Shown one piece after another: positions 15,267 through 24,300 of a stretch of 40,072 nucleotides of DNA (its first letter is position 1; each line of letters opens with the position of its first letter). The DNA comes from Candidatus Sumerlaeaceae bacterium (GTDB lineage Bacteria > Sumerlaeota > Sumerlaeia > Sumerlaeales > Sumerlaeaceae). The notes below the pieces were generated by a model, which saw only the letters and a list, made by a program, of their open reading frames with translations, made no database searches and had not been told where the DNA came from. Location: positions 1 to 40,072 of the forward strand of contig JAIBAT010000099.1 in assembly GCA_019695055.1 (NCBI GenBank), in the 5' to 3' direction. Both the position numbers and the translations under genes were made by a program.

Positions 15267-16172
15267 ATGAAACGGATTGCGGTCATAGCGAATCCTCACA
15301 AGGATGGCGCACGAAGCGCGTTGGAACAGGTGCGAGCCTGGGCGCGGGCACATGGGGTTGAGGCGCTTGTCAACACGGACCTCCAGCCGCTAACCGAGAA
15401 TGCCGATGGGGGCACTTTTGACATCTCCCGTCGGGAGGAACTGCGTGAGGCCTTCGCAGGGGCGGATCTGGCAATCACGCTTGGCGGTGATGGAACGCTC
15501 CTTTACGGCGCAGGAGTTTTGGGCCCGCTTCAGTTACCAATGCTGTCTGTCAACCTTGGCAGCCTGGGCTTTCATACGCAGGCTGGGCCGGAAAACTTGG
15601 TTCACTGCCTTGACGCGATTCTTGCCGGGGGTTTCCGTACGGAGAAGCGGCTTCTGCTGGAGACTGAAATCCTTCGCGCCGAGCCAGCCACATCGGGCGA
15701 GGATGTGCCTGAGGGAAAAATGCTGGCACTGAACGACGTTGTTATCTCGAAAAGTGCCTGGGGCCGGATGATTCACCTGCGGTTGAGTGTGAATGGGCAG
15801 GACGTGACCGACCTGTCTGCAGACGCCCTGATTGTAGCCACCCCCACAGGGTCATCCGCTTATAATTATGCAGCCAATGGGCCGGTGCTGGCGCCAACGT
15901 TGGATGCAATTGTGATCAATGCGATTTGCCCACATCGGATGGTCTTTGCGCCACTGGTGCTGGGGGCGGATGCTGAGCTCACGGTGGATTTTCACCAGCG
16001 TAAACCGCTGGAGGTGGCGCAGGTGCTGGTGGACGGGCAGCGCTGGGGCAGCGTTCTTCAGGCGGAAAGGCTAAAGATTTCGCGGGCGCCCATGTACCTT
16101 CCGCTCATCGTGTTCCATGACGATTTCTTTCAAAAGCTTCGCGACAAACTTGCCTGGGGTGGCCTAAACTGA
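15267..16172 (+). CDS. nadK: NAD kinase
   Basis: This 301-residue cytosolic enzyme phosphorylates NAD to NADP using ATP or polyphosphate. The diagnostic motifs are GGDGTLLYGAG (residues about 75-85), the NLGSLGFHT strand, and TPTGSSAYNYAANGP for NAD binding. MKRIAVIANPHKDG was chosen as the start because it is the first beta strand of the family; the open frame reaches 26 codons into the end of tlyA. No Shine-Dalgarno is seen and a short hairpin occupies the leader. The stop TGA is immediately followed by TT, so the next gene begins in an overlapping TGATT. Confidence 0.95.
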   Translation: MKRIAVIANPHKDGARSALEQVRAWARAHGVEALVNTDLQPLTENADGGTFDISRREELREAFAGADLAITLGGDGTLLYGAGVLGPLQLPMLSVNLGSLGFHTQAGPENLVHCLDAILAGGFRTEKRLLLETEILRAEPATSGEDVPEGKMLALNDVVISKSAWGRMIHLRLSVNGQDVTDLSADALIVATPTGSSAYNYAANGPVLAPTLDAIVINAICPHRMVFAPLVLGADAELTVDFHQRKPLEVAQVLVDGQRWGSVLQAERLKISRAPMYLPLIVFHDDFFQKLRDKLAWGGLN

Positions 16173-18811
16173 TTCCCTTTTCCCTTCGAAATGCAATCGC
16201 CCTTTCACTGCTGACGGCGACGTCCTTTGCGGGGGCCCAACCCGATGTGGGCCCAACTGACACGACCGCGACGGAATCCATGTCGACTGCGACGGAACGC
16301 GTCTCGACGCGGACCATGGAGGCAACAGGGCTGCCGGCACCAGGGCAACCCGGGATCACGATCTCCGACGGCCTGGCGAAGCAGCTGGATATGTTCGGTT
16401 TGTCGGCGGACGATATTTTCACGGCGTTCCGCCGAATCGAATTGAGCGCGGAAGACACACGCAAACTCGAGGCTCGGCGCCATTTTTTCTATGGTTCCTA
16501 CCTGCTGGAGATTGAGCAGCCGGCCCACGCACTGGCGGAGTTCCGGGCAGCACTGGAAGCCGACCCGGGCAACAATGACATCATGCTTGGCGTGGCTGAG
16601 GCGCAAATAGAGTCCCGCAGCCTGGACAGCGCCCAGAAGACACTCGATGAAATTCTCGGGAAGGATCCCCAGAATATCACAGCGTTGATCCAGAAGGCCA
16701 AGGTGCTGGTGAGCCGCGCAGAAGATGCCACCGGAGAGGCCCGGCGTAACTTTGTGGATCAGGCCATCAAGACCTTTACCTCTGCGCGGGAACTTCAGCC
16801 AAAGAACATGGAGGTCCTTCAGGGCCTCGCGTCAGCCTATTTTGCGCAGCAGAATGTGGCAAACATCGTGCAGGCCTACAAGGATATTCTGGCTGTAAAT
16901 CCCAAGGACACCAGGGCGGTGCTGGTGCTGGCCAACGTGCTGCAGCGGACCGGACATCAGCAGGAGGCGGTGCAGTTCTTCGAGCAGGTGGTGGAGCAGC
17001 GGCGCGGGTTCATCAACGGGTACATCTACCTGGCACAGATTTACGAGGAGCTTGGTCGAACCAATGACGCGGTGGAGACCCTGAAGAAGGCCATCCTGAT
17101 CGAGCCACGCAACGAGCAATTGCTGCAGAAGTTTGAATCGGTCGTTGAGAAACTGGCCGGAGGAAAATCCCAAAAGGGCGCAATTCGTTTCTACGAGAAT
17201 TTTGCAAAAGAATATCCTTACTCCAGTGAAATCCAAAAACTGTACGGTGACCAGCTACTCCAGTCGCAGGACGCCGATGGCGCCATTCGTCAGTACAAGC
17301 GGGTGCTCCAATTGGATCCGGAGAACCAGGACACGTTGATCGCCATTGGGAAGATGTTTCTGGGACAGCAGAACTTCGCGGAGGCCGTGAAGTATTTTTC
17401 CAAAGCCGTAGAGCTCAACCCCGAACAAGTGGAGGTTTACGATGCACTGGCGCTGGGGCTTCTGGGGCAAAAGAACCGGGCCAAAGCGCTTGAGGTTTAT
17501 CGCGACGCCATCAAGCTGAACTCCAAGGCCACACGCCTTTACATAAGCCTGGCGGCCTTGTTTGAACAGGACGGCAAGTCCGCGGAGGCCATCCAAGTGC
17601 TGAACGACGGGTTGTCGTCGGCGGGACCGAAAGCGGACCTTTATACTGCGCTTGGCGCACTGCTGGAAAAGGCAGGGCGGAGTGATGAAGCTTTGGAGAA
17701 GTTCCAACGAGCCTATACCGAGACCCCCTCGGATCCGGTGCTTTTCGCGAAGTTGGTAACGCTTCTCATCAAGAAGAACGATCCTAGTGCCTTGCAATCG
17801 GTGCTTACGCGGGGCCTGGAAGCGTTCAAGGGCAGGAAGGCGCAGTTTTACGCGATTGTGGGGGAAGTTTACCACTCGCTGGCCCGCCTGCCCGAAGCCG
17901 CCGAGTACTATGAGAAGGCCCTTGGGGAACAGGCGGATGAACCTCTGGTCGTGGAACGTCTTGTGGTGATTTATAACACCCAGAAGCAGTACGACAAAAG
18001 CATTGCCCTGCTGGAGAAGTCGAAATCCCTGGCGCGGACGGGCAAGACCACAACGCTGTTATTGGCGGAAACGTACCTGCAAAACAAGGACTTCGCAAAA
18101 GGGCTTGAGATGTCGCGCGCGTTTCTTGCCCAGAATCCCGATTCGATTGACGCATACCGCTACCTGATCGACGCGCTGAACAAGGCGGGTAAGCCACAGG
18201 AAGCCATTGCGGCCGCAAAGGAAGCGGAAACCAAACTGGGCCGCAGCGAGGACGCGCGGATGATGCTCGCCGTTGCCTATTACCAGCAGAAGAACTACGC
18301 TGATGCGGAAAAGATCCTGAAAGACCTTGCGCGACAGAAGGGAAAGTCACAGGACGTGGTTTACTACTACCTGGGGTCCCTGAACCTGGATCAGCGCAGG
18401 TATGAGCAGGCTGAGACGGCGTTTCGGGCCAGCATCGATGCGAATCCGGCTAACGACAACTCCCTCAATGCGCTGGGGTACATGCTTGCCGACCGGAACA
18501 TGAAACTCGACGAGGCCCAGAAGTTTATCGAGCAGGCTCTGGAATTGAAACCCAACGCCCCCCACATCCTGGACAGCCTGGGATGGGTTTACTTCCGGAA
18601 GGGACAGAACGAGAAAGCGCTTGAACAAATACAGAAGGCTTTGGCCCTGACGGGCGAGGACCCGGAAATCCTGGAGCATCTCGGCGACATTTGGGCCGCC
18701 ATGGGCAATGCCGAAAAAGCGTCTGAAGTCTACAAGCAGTCGTATGAACTTGACCCCAAGAGGCCGGGTGTGAAGGAAAAGTACGAAAGCGCGAGCAGGA
18801 AGCTGAAATAA
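16172..18811 (+). CDS. Large exported TPR protein, probable ATT start
   Basis: With the proposed start this is 879 residues. A conventional GTG at 16247 would give 854 and no export signal. The 25 extra codons read IPFSLRNAIALSLLTATSFAGA then QPDV, an excellent signal peptide, and there is no ATG, GTG or TTG in that stretch. The first codon would be ATT 16172, overlapping the nadK stop as TGATT, with GGGGTGG about 9 bases upstream. CTG 16169 is the alternative. From about residue 95 to the end the protein is a near-continuous array of roughly twenty TPR units with typical A/G-x3-Y/F and Pro-ending helices (for example AVKYFSKAVELNPEQVEVYDAL, split over two helices). It is probably a periplasmic or outer-membrane-associated scaffold; the partner is unknown. 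It lies between nadK and a two-helix membrane protein. Confidence 0.85.
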   Translation: MPFSLRNAIALSLLTATSFAGAQPDVGPTDTTATESMSTATERVSTRTMEATGLPAPGQPGITISDGLAKQLDMFGLSADDIFTAFRRIELSAEDTRKLEARRHFFYGSYLLEIEQPAHALAEFRAALEADPGNNDIMLGVAEAQIESRSLDSAQKTLDEILGKDPQNITALIQKAKVLVSRAEDATGEARRNFVDQAIKTFTSARELQPKNMEVLQGLASAYFAQQNVANIVQAYKDILAVNPKDTRAVLVLANVLQRTGHQQEAVQFFEQVVEQRRGFINGYIYLAQIYEELGRTNDAVETLKKAILIEPRNEQLLQKFESVVEKLAGGKSQKGAIRFYENFAKEYPYSSEIQKLYGDQLLQSQDADGAIRQYKRVLQLDPENQDTLIAIGKMFLGQQNFAEAVKYFSKAVELNPEQVEVYDALALGLLGQKNRAKALEVYRDAIKLNSKATRLYISLAALFEQDGKSAEAIQVLNDGLSSAGPKADLYTALGALLEKAGRSDEALEKFQRAYTETPSDPVLFAKLVTLLIKKNDPSALQSVLTRGLEAFKGRKAQFYAIVGEVYHSLARLPEAAEYYEKALGEQADEPLVVERLVVIYNTQKQYDKSIALLEKSKSLARTGKTTTLLLAETYLQNKDFAKGLEMSRAFLAQNPDSIDAYRYLIDALNKAGKPQEAIAAAKEAETKLGRSEDARMMLAVAYYQQKNYADAEKILKDLARQKGKSQDVVYYYLGSLNLDQRRYEQAETAFRASIDANPANDNSLNALGYMLADRNMKLDEAQKFIEQALELKPNAPHILDSLGWVYFRKGQNEKALEQIQKALALTGEDPEILEHLGDIWAAMGNAEKASEVYKQSYELDPKRPGVKEKYESASRKLK

Positions 18812-18812
18812 A

Positions 18813-19130
18813 TTGGCAAAAAAGAAACAGCGAAGCCCCTCCGGGCCGGCAGATTCCGGCGCGTTAGCGGCAACTTCCACTGATCAGGAGGCGGTCGTTG
18901 AGGCGGCCGCACATTCGAGACTGTTTTCGGTAAAGGAATACGTCATCCTGAATCTGGTGTGGGACGCCTTCTGCATTTTGATGCTGGTGCTGGTGGCTGT
19001 TGTCTTGAAGGAGACTCGCGGCCTGATTTTCTTTTTCGCACTGCTGATGGCTGGTTTCCTGTTTGTTTCCATCTTTGACTACGCTTACGATCGCGTTGTC
19101 GCCCGGCCTGCCGGACGGCAGAAGGCCTGA
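18813..19130 (+). CDS. Small membrane protein with two helices
   Basis: This 105-residue protein has a polar, Ala/Ser-rich cytosolic N-terminus (about 38 residues, starting MAKKKQRS) and two membrane segments, roughly residues 45-65 and 70-88, joined by a KETRG turn. It ends in a basic tail (VVARPAGRQKA). It starts at TTG 18813, only one base after the TPR gene's TAA, with AGGA about 13 bases ahead, so translation is probably coupled. I do not recognise the family. Its position next to the exported TPR protein suggests, but does not show, a shared role at the inner membrane. Confidence 0.65.
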   Translation: MAKKKQRSPSGPADSGALAATSTDQEAVVEAAAHSRLFSVKEYVILNLVWDAFCILMLVLVAVVLKETRGLIFFFALLMAGFLFVSIFDYAYDRVVARPAGRQKA

Positions 19131-19187
19131 ACTCCCACTCCGGGCAACGGGAATCTGTCTTACGGATGACCTTGCAGGGAATTGCGA

Positions 19188-20564
19188 ATGGATCTCATGA
19201 CAGACAACACGTCCCATTCCCACCTTTTCGCCGATGCAAAAATTCCGGTCCGGGCGGTCATCGGGCCGGGTTCACAGCGCCTCGGCGGAGCGTTTGCAGC
19301 CCAGCCTTCGAAAAACTACACCACGCGATGCCTCCTGGCTGCGGCACTGGCGGAGGGGCGAAGCGAGGTCCACCCGGTTGCATCCAGCGAAGACAGCGCG
19401 GCCCTGCAATCCTGCCTCCACTCCCTCGGCGCCGCGGTATGCACACGAGGTGGACGGAGCAGCGTGACAGGGTTTGGCAATCATCCCACCCTGAAATCCG
19501 GAGAGCCCATCAATGTGGGAAACGCCGGCGCCGTGTTGCGAATGTTATTGGGTGTGGGGGCCCTTCTGCCCCGCGTGATGTTTGTTACGGATTGTTCTGA
19601 ATCCCTGGGGAAAAGGCCAAATGGGGACTTGCTGGATGCCTTGAGGCAAATGGGGTGCGAGAGCGAATCCCTCAATGGATGTCTGCCGATTACACTGAGG
19701 GGCGGGAGTCTACGCGGCGGGCGCGTCGAGATCAGTGGTGCGAGAAGCTCCCAGTTCCTAAGCAGTCTGCTGTTTCTGTCACCGCTTGTGGGCAAACCGA
19801 TGGAGATTGTGGTCAAGGACACTCTCGTATCGAAGGCCCCCGTGCGCCAGACGCTGGAGGTGATGGCTAACGCAGGTGTTGAGGTGCAGGCAGCTGAAGA
19901 CTTGATGCATTTCGAAATTCGCCCCCAGTCCTATAGGGCTGGCTCCTTTGATGTTAACGGAGACTGGCCGGGAAGTGCCGCCATTCTTTCCGCAGCCGCA
20001 GTCACCGGGTCCACGATAAATGCCCATGGGCTGTTAAATGATAATCAGGGTGAAAAGAGAGCTCTGGATGTTCTGCGGCAAATGGGTGCCACGATTAACG
20101 GTGGATTCCCAAATTTCACACTGACGGGCGGTGAGCTGAACGGCGTGGAATTTGACGGCGATCTTGCCACGGACGCGGTTCTGGCGCTGGTCGGGGCAGC
20201 GGCGCTTGCCACCGGGCGCACACGGTTTTATAATGTAGCCAATCTTCGCATAAAGGAATGCGACCGAATCAGCGAACCCATCACCGAGCTGCGCAAAATC
20301 GGAGTGAAGTGCTGGGAGGGCAAGGAGATTGGCGATCCGGATCCGGATGCCATCATCGTGGAGGGAAACTCCGGGGGCTACGAAGGTGGCATCGAGGTGG
20401 ACGGCCGCGGCGATCATCGCGTTATCATGCTGCTTGCCATTGTGGGACTGCGATGCAAGCGGGGCCTTGTGATCAACGGCGCCCACCATGTAACCAAATC
20501 CTATCCGGCATTCTTCCAGCATTTGGGACAGCTTGGCGCCCAGGTGCGCCTGGAGAGGGTATAG
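19188..20564 (+). CDS. aroA: 3-phosphoshikimate 1-carboxyvinyltransferase (EPSP synthase)
   Basis: This 458-residue enzyme transfers the enolpyruvyl group of PEP to shikimate-3-phosphate in the chorismate pathway. Family landmarks in order are PSKNYTTR (K42 and R47 of the substrate site), GNAGAVLRM (112-120), ARSSQFLSSLLFLSPL, NGDWPGSAAILSAA, RIKECDRISEPITELRKIG, VDGRGDHRVIMLLAI and THHVTKSYPAFFQHL-like HHVTKSYPAFF. ATG 19188 is favoured by AGGGA 7 bases ahead; TTG 19182 and ATG 19197 are alternatives. Unusual features are the N-Y-T-T after the first catalytic Lys, where Ser-(Val/Ile)-Ser-x is common, and Ala and Met at the positions equivalent to E. coli Thr97 and Pro101. It abuts the rhomboid gene (TAG then ATG). 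Confidence 0.93.
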   Translation: MDLMTDNTSHSHLFADAKIPVRAVIGPGSQRLGGAFAAQPSKNYTTRCLLAAALAEGRSEVHPVASSEDSAALQSCLHSLGAAVCTRGGRSSVTGFGNHPTLKSGEPINVGNAGAVLRMLLGVGALLPRVMFVTDCSESLGKRPNGDLLDALRQMGCESESLNGCLPITLRGGSLRGGRVEISGARSSQFLSSLLFLSPLVGKPMEIVVKDTLVSKAPVRQTLEVMANAGVEVQAAEDLMHFEIRPQSYRAGSFDVNGDWPGSAAILSAAAVTGSTINAHGLLNDNQGEKRALDVLRQMGATINGGFPNFTLTGGELNGVEFDGDLATDAVLALVGAAALATGRTRFYNVANLRIKECDRISEPITELRKIGVKCWEGKEIGDPDPDAIIVEGNSGGYEGGIEVDGRGDHRVIMLLAIVGLRCKRGLVINGAHHVTKSYPAFFQHLGQLGAQVRLERV

Positions 20565-21284
20565 ATGGCTGGCGGGGTGCGGGAGTATTTCCGCGAATTG
20601 GACGAGATTTTCAATCGCGGGCTGACGCCGGTGGTGAAGTGGCTGTTCTACTGCAGCATCGTTGCATTTATCCTGTCGCTCATCGCGCCGATTTGGACCA
20701 CCTACTACTTTGGCGCTTCTGCGTCACGCGCGATTTACCGGGGTTGGGTCTGGCAATTGTTTACCTATGCCCTGCTTCACCAGAATTTCTCTCATCTGCT
20801 TTTCAATCTCATCCCTGTCTATTTTTTTGGGGTACGCCTGGAGCAGCGGTGGGGCATGGCAACATTCCTGCGATTTGTCGTCATTGTGGCTGCAGGCGCC
20901 GTGTTAACTCACCTGCTGGTCACCATCATTCTGATGAAACCAGGACTGACCATCATCGGAATGTCGGGTGTCGTTTACGGGATCCTGTTTGCCTATGCTT
21001 ATTATTACCCCAATGATGTTGTCCTGCTCTATTTTGTCCTCCCCATCAAGGTGAAGCATTTGGTCGCCATCCTTGGGGTTCTGACTTTTCTTGCCTCAAC
21101 TCCCCTTGGAGGGGACGGAAACGTGGCCCACCTGACCCACCTGGGTGGATTGCTATTTGGATTCCTCTATGTTCGCTTTCCAAGGTTCTTCGACTGGATA
21201 CAACTGCCCCGATTACGCCGGAAGCCACGGGCCGGCCGGAAGCGTGGACCGCAGCAATATATGGGCGATGGTCGCTGGGAGTGA
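20565..21284 (+). CDS. Rhomboid-family intramembrane serine protease
   Basis: This 239-residue polytopic protein has six hydrophobic helices. The rhomboid landmarks are present: ALLHQNFSHLLFNLIPVYFFG (His-x4-His-x3-Asn in TM2), GMSGVVYG with the nucleophile S134 in TM4, and HLTHLGGLLFG with the general base H192 in TM6. Rhomboids cleave transmembrane substrates within the membrane. The C-terminus is a basic cytosolic tail (LRRKPRAGRKRG). The ATG follows the aroA stop without a gap, so the gene is most likely the last of the tlyA-to-rhomboid transcript. The substrate is unknown. Confidence 0.93.
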   Translation: MAGGVREYFRELDEIFNRGLTPVVKWLFYCSIVAFILSLIAPIWTTYYFGASASRAIYRGWVWQLFTYALLHQNFSHLLFNLIPVYFFGVRLEQRWGMATFLRFVVIVAAGAVLTHLLVTIILMKPGLTIIGMSGVVYGILFAYAYYYPNDVVLLYFVLPIKVKHLVAILGVLTFLASTPLGGDGNVAHLTHLGGLLFGFLYVRFPRFFDWIQLPRLRRKPRAGRKRGPQQYMGDGRWE

Positions 21285-21320
21285 CCCTACCCGGGGTCAT
21301 TTGAAGGGTTAGCAAGAGGA

Positions 21321-21349
21321 TTGACATGCGAACCCTGCCCAAGTTTAGT
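21321..21349 (+). promoter_or_regulatory. Putative promoter of the cyclase/kinase/WD40 gene
   Basis: TTGACA (21321-21326), a 17-base spacer and TTTAGT (21344-21349) match a sigma70-type promoter (6/6 and 4/6). The start would fall near 21356, giving a leader of about 14 bases before ATG 21370. Confidence 0.5.
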
Positions 21350-21369
21350 CGCATTCAGTTACCCGGGCC

Positions 21370-24300
21370 ATGAACAACCCACCACCCACACCGCCCCCCC
21401 AGCCCGAAACGGAGCCACGGTCGCGAGTTTTGACGCTGGCCTTTACAGATCTGGTGGCGTCGGTGGCGCTGCGGTCGAAACTTGGCGACATTGCCGCGGG
21501 CCGAATCATTAACCGACATTTTGAGATTGTCCGAAACCTGCTGCAACAGACGGGTGGGCGGGAAATCATGTCCACTGGAGATGGCGTTTTTGTTACGTTT
21601 GACGCCCCCAGCGCGGGAGTGGATTTCGCCCTACGATTGCAGCAAGCCCAGGCTGGCGAGCCGCATCTCCCCAAGGTACGCGTTGGGATCAATGTGGGGG
21701 AAGTGACCGAGCGCCCAGCGCTGCCGGGATCCAATCGCACCATTGAGGTGGAGGGCTTTGCCGCTGACCTTGCGGCGCGCATCATGTCACTGGCATTACC
21801 GGGACAGATTCTGCTGTCATTCAGCACCTTTGATAATGCGCGGCAGCGCCTCGGTGCGGATCGGCCGCGGGCCAACATTGCGTGGCGGGCACACGGTCGC
21901 TACCACTTCAAGGGAAACGAGCGCCCCATCGCCCTGTTCGAGGCCGGCATCGAGGGGATTTCGCCGCTGGTGCCGCCTCCGGATTCCGAGAAGGCCAGTC
22001 GGGTGGATTCGGATGATCCGCTGATCCTCGGCTGGCGCCCGGCCCACGGGCTTGACCTGCCCCATCGGCCCAATTGGACTTTTGTCGGCAAGCTTGGGGA
22101 TGGTGGGTTTGGCGAAGTGTGGCTGGCCACACATAAGAAGACCGGGGAGCGCCGTGTCTTTAAGTTTTGTTACTCCCTGGAGCATCTGCGCGCTTTGAAG
22201 CGGGAAGTGGCGCTGTTTCGCCTGCTCAAGGAGACACTCGGCAACCGCGATGACATTGCCATGGTCCTCGACTGGCAGTTTGAAGAGCCGCCGTACTACA
22301 TTGAGATGGAACACGTGGGCGGCGACACGCTGGACGCCTGGATGGAGAAGACAAACAGCGTGCGAAACATGCCACTGCGGACTCGTCTGGAGATCATTGC
22401 GAAAGTGGCGGATGCCGTGGCCGCGGCCCACAGCGCAGGCATCCTTCACAAGGACATCAAGCCATCCAATATTTTGCTGGACACCACGGATGGAGCCCAA
22501 ATCAAGGTCCGCATGATTGACTTTGGCATCGGCGTCATCACGAACAAGGAACTGTTGCTGGACAAGGGTGTGACTCTGGGGGGCGCCACTGAATCCATTC
22601 TGGCAGAGAACGACGACGGCCGCACGGGAACGCGAATCTACATGGCCCCGGAAATCCTGGAGGGACGACCGGCCACCACGCTTTCGGATATCTATTCGCT
22701 CGGGGTGCTGCTTTACCAGATCGTCATTCGCGATTTTTCGCGGTCGCTGGCACCGGGATGGCAGCGGGATGTGCCAGACGACATCCTGCGCGAGGATATC
22801 GCGGCGTGCGTGGATGGGCAACCGTCTTCCCGCCTTGCGAGTGCCGCGGAGCTTGCAGACCGCCTCCGCCGCCATGAGGAACGCCGCGACGAATTGGCGC
22901 GAGAGGAACTGCAACGACTGGAAGCCGAGCAGGCGCGAGCTGCCGCAATTGAAGCTGCGCGAAATCGGAAGTTCTATCTTGTGTCGTCGGTGTTGGGAAC
23001 TCTGCTGCTGCTTGCCGCGGTGGTCTTTGCCATGCGCGAACGGGAACGTGCACAAAAGGAGGAATTCCTGCGAAGCCTTGCCGTGGACGCCAAGAACGAT
23101 GCAGAGTTCCAAAGGCAGCAGGTGGAGGCCGCCAAGGTGCGGGCGGTGGACTCCCTCAGCCGGGCGGAGCAGGAACAATACTTCTCCGCCATTCTCGCAG
23201 CGGACGCCTATATGCATCAGGGACGCAAACAGAAGGTGGAGAATCTGCTGCTAAACCTGACTCCCCCACGGTTGCGCCAGCTGGAGTGGGGCTGGCTGGT
23301 TGCTGAGAATTATGGTGATCTGATGACAATCGATGTGGCTCGCCAGACAAATGAGTTGCTGTCCGCCTGTTACGGCCCCCAGGGAAGGCGCATTGCCTCG
23401 GCAGACCGGGAGGGAAACGTCAGCCTTTGGAATGCTGCGACAGGCAAACTCATCTTGAGAGCCAAGGCCCATCAGTCTGCCGTCCATGGGATTTCGTTCA
23501 GCCCGGACGGGATGAGTATTGCGACGGCCTGCTTCGATGGGACAGCGGCAATACTCGACGCGGACACGCTGGCCCGCCGAACAATTCTTACGGGGCATCA
23601 GGATAATGTGCGAACAGTTTCCTGGTCTCCGGATGGCCGCAGTGTGCTGACAGCCAGCCGCGACGGTACGGCGCGCATCTGGGATGTGGCCACCGGACGC
23701 CAAACTGCGGTTTTCGAAGATTTCGGAGGGGCTGTGTTTACCGCCGCGTTCAATCGCGATGGGACCGAGATTGTCGTCGCGTCGCGGGAACACCGGGTGA
23801 GCATTCACAGTGTTGCCACTGGCAAAGCAAGAGTTGAGCTTGGTGGGCATCCCGAAAATATCCTGGACGCCTCGTTCAGCCCGGATAACACGCGAGTCAT
23901 CACTGCCTGCACCGACCGCAAGGCTCGAATCTTTGACGTGGCCACAGGCAGGCTGGAAACCGTCCTCAATAACGCCACGTCCTGGCTGCTTTGCGCCGCA
24001 TTCAACCGTGCCGGTAAGCTGGCAGCCACAGGAGACAATGATGGAGTGATCCGTCTGTGGGAATTGCAGTCCGGAAAACAGATTGCGGAATTCCAGTCTA
24101 CTCCGCAGGTCTACAGTGTTGAGTTTTCTCCGGATGACAGGACCATTCTGGCAGCCAGCCGCGACAGTATTCGGCTGTGGCCGGCATCGGGGCAGGTTTC
24201 TGCCGCGCTTGAAAGGTCAGATTGGACCCCTGATACGTCTTCGACAACCTTTGGTGCGCCGGAGCGTCTACAGGTATTCGGGTATCCACTTGAGGCGGAA

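Noticed and set aside
16247..18811. GTG 16247 as start of the TPR gene
   Set aside because: It removes a clear signal peptide that is encoded in frame directly upstream, beginning at the nadK stop.
21817..23217. 466-codon minus-strand frame
   Set aside because: Antisense to the kinase domain; no family resemblance.
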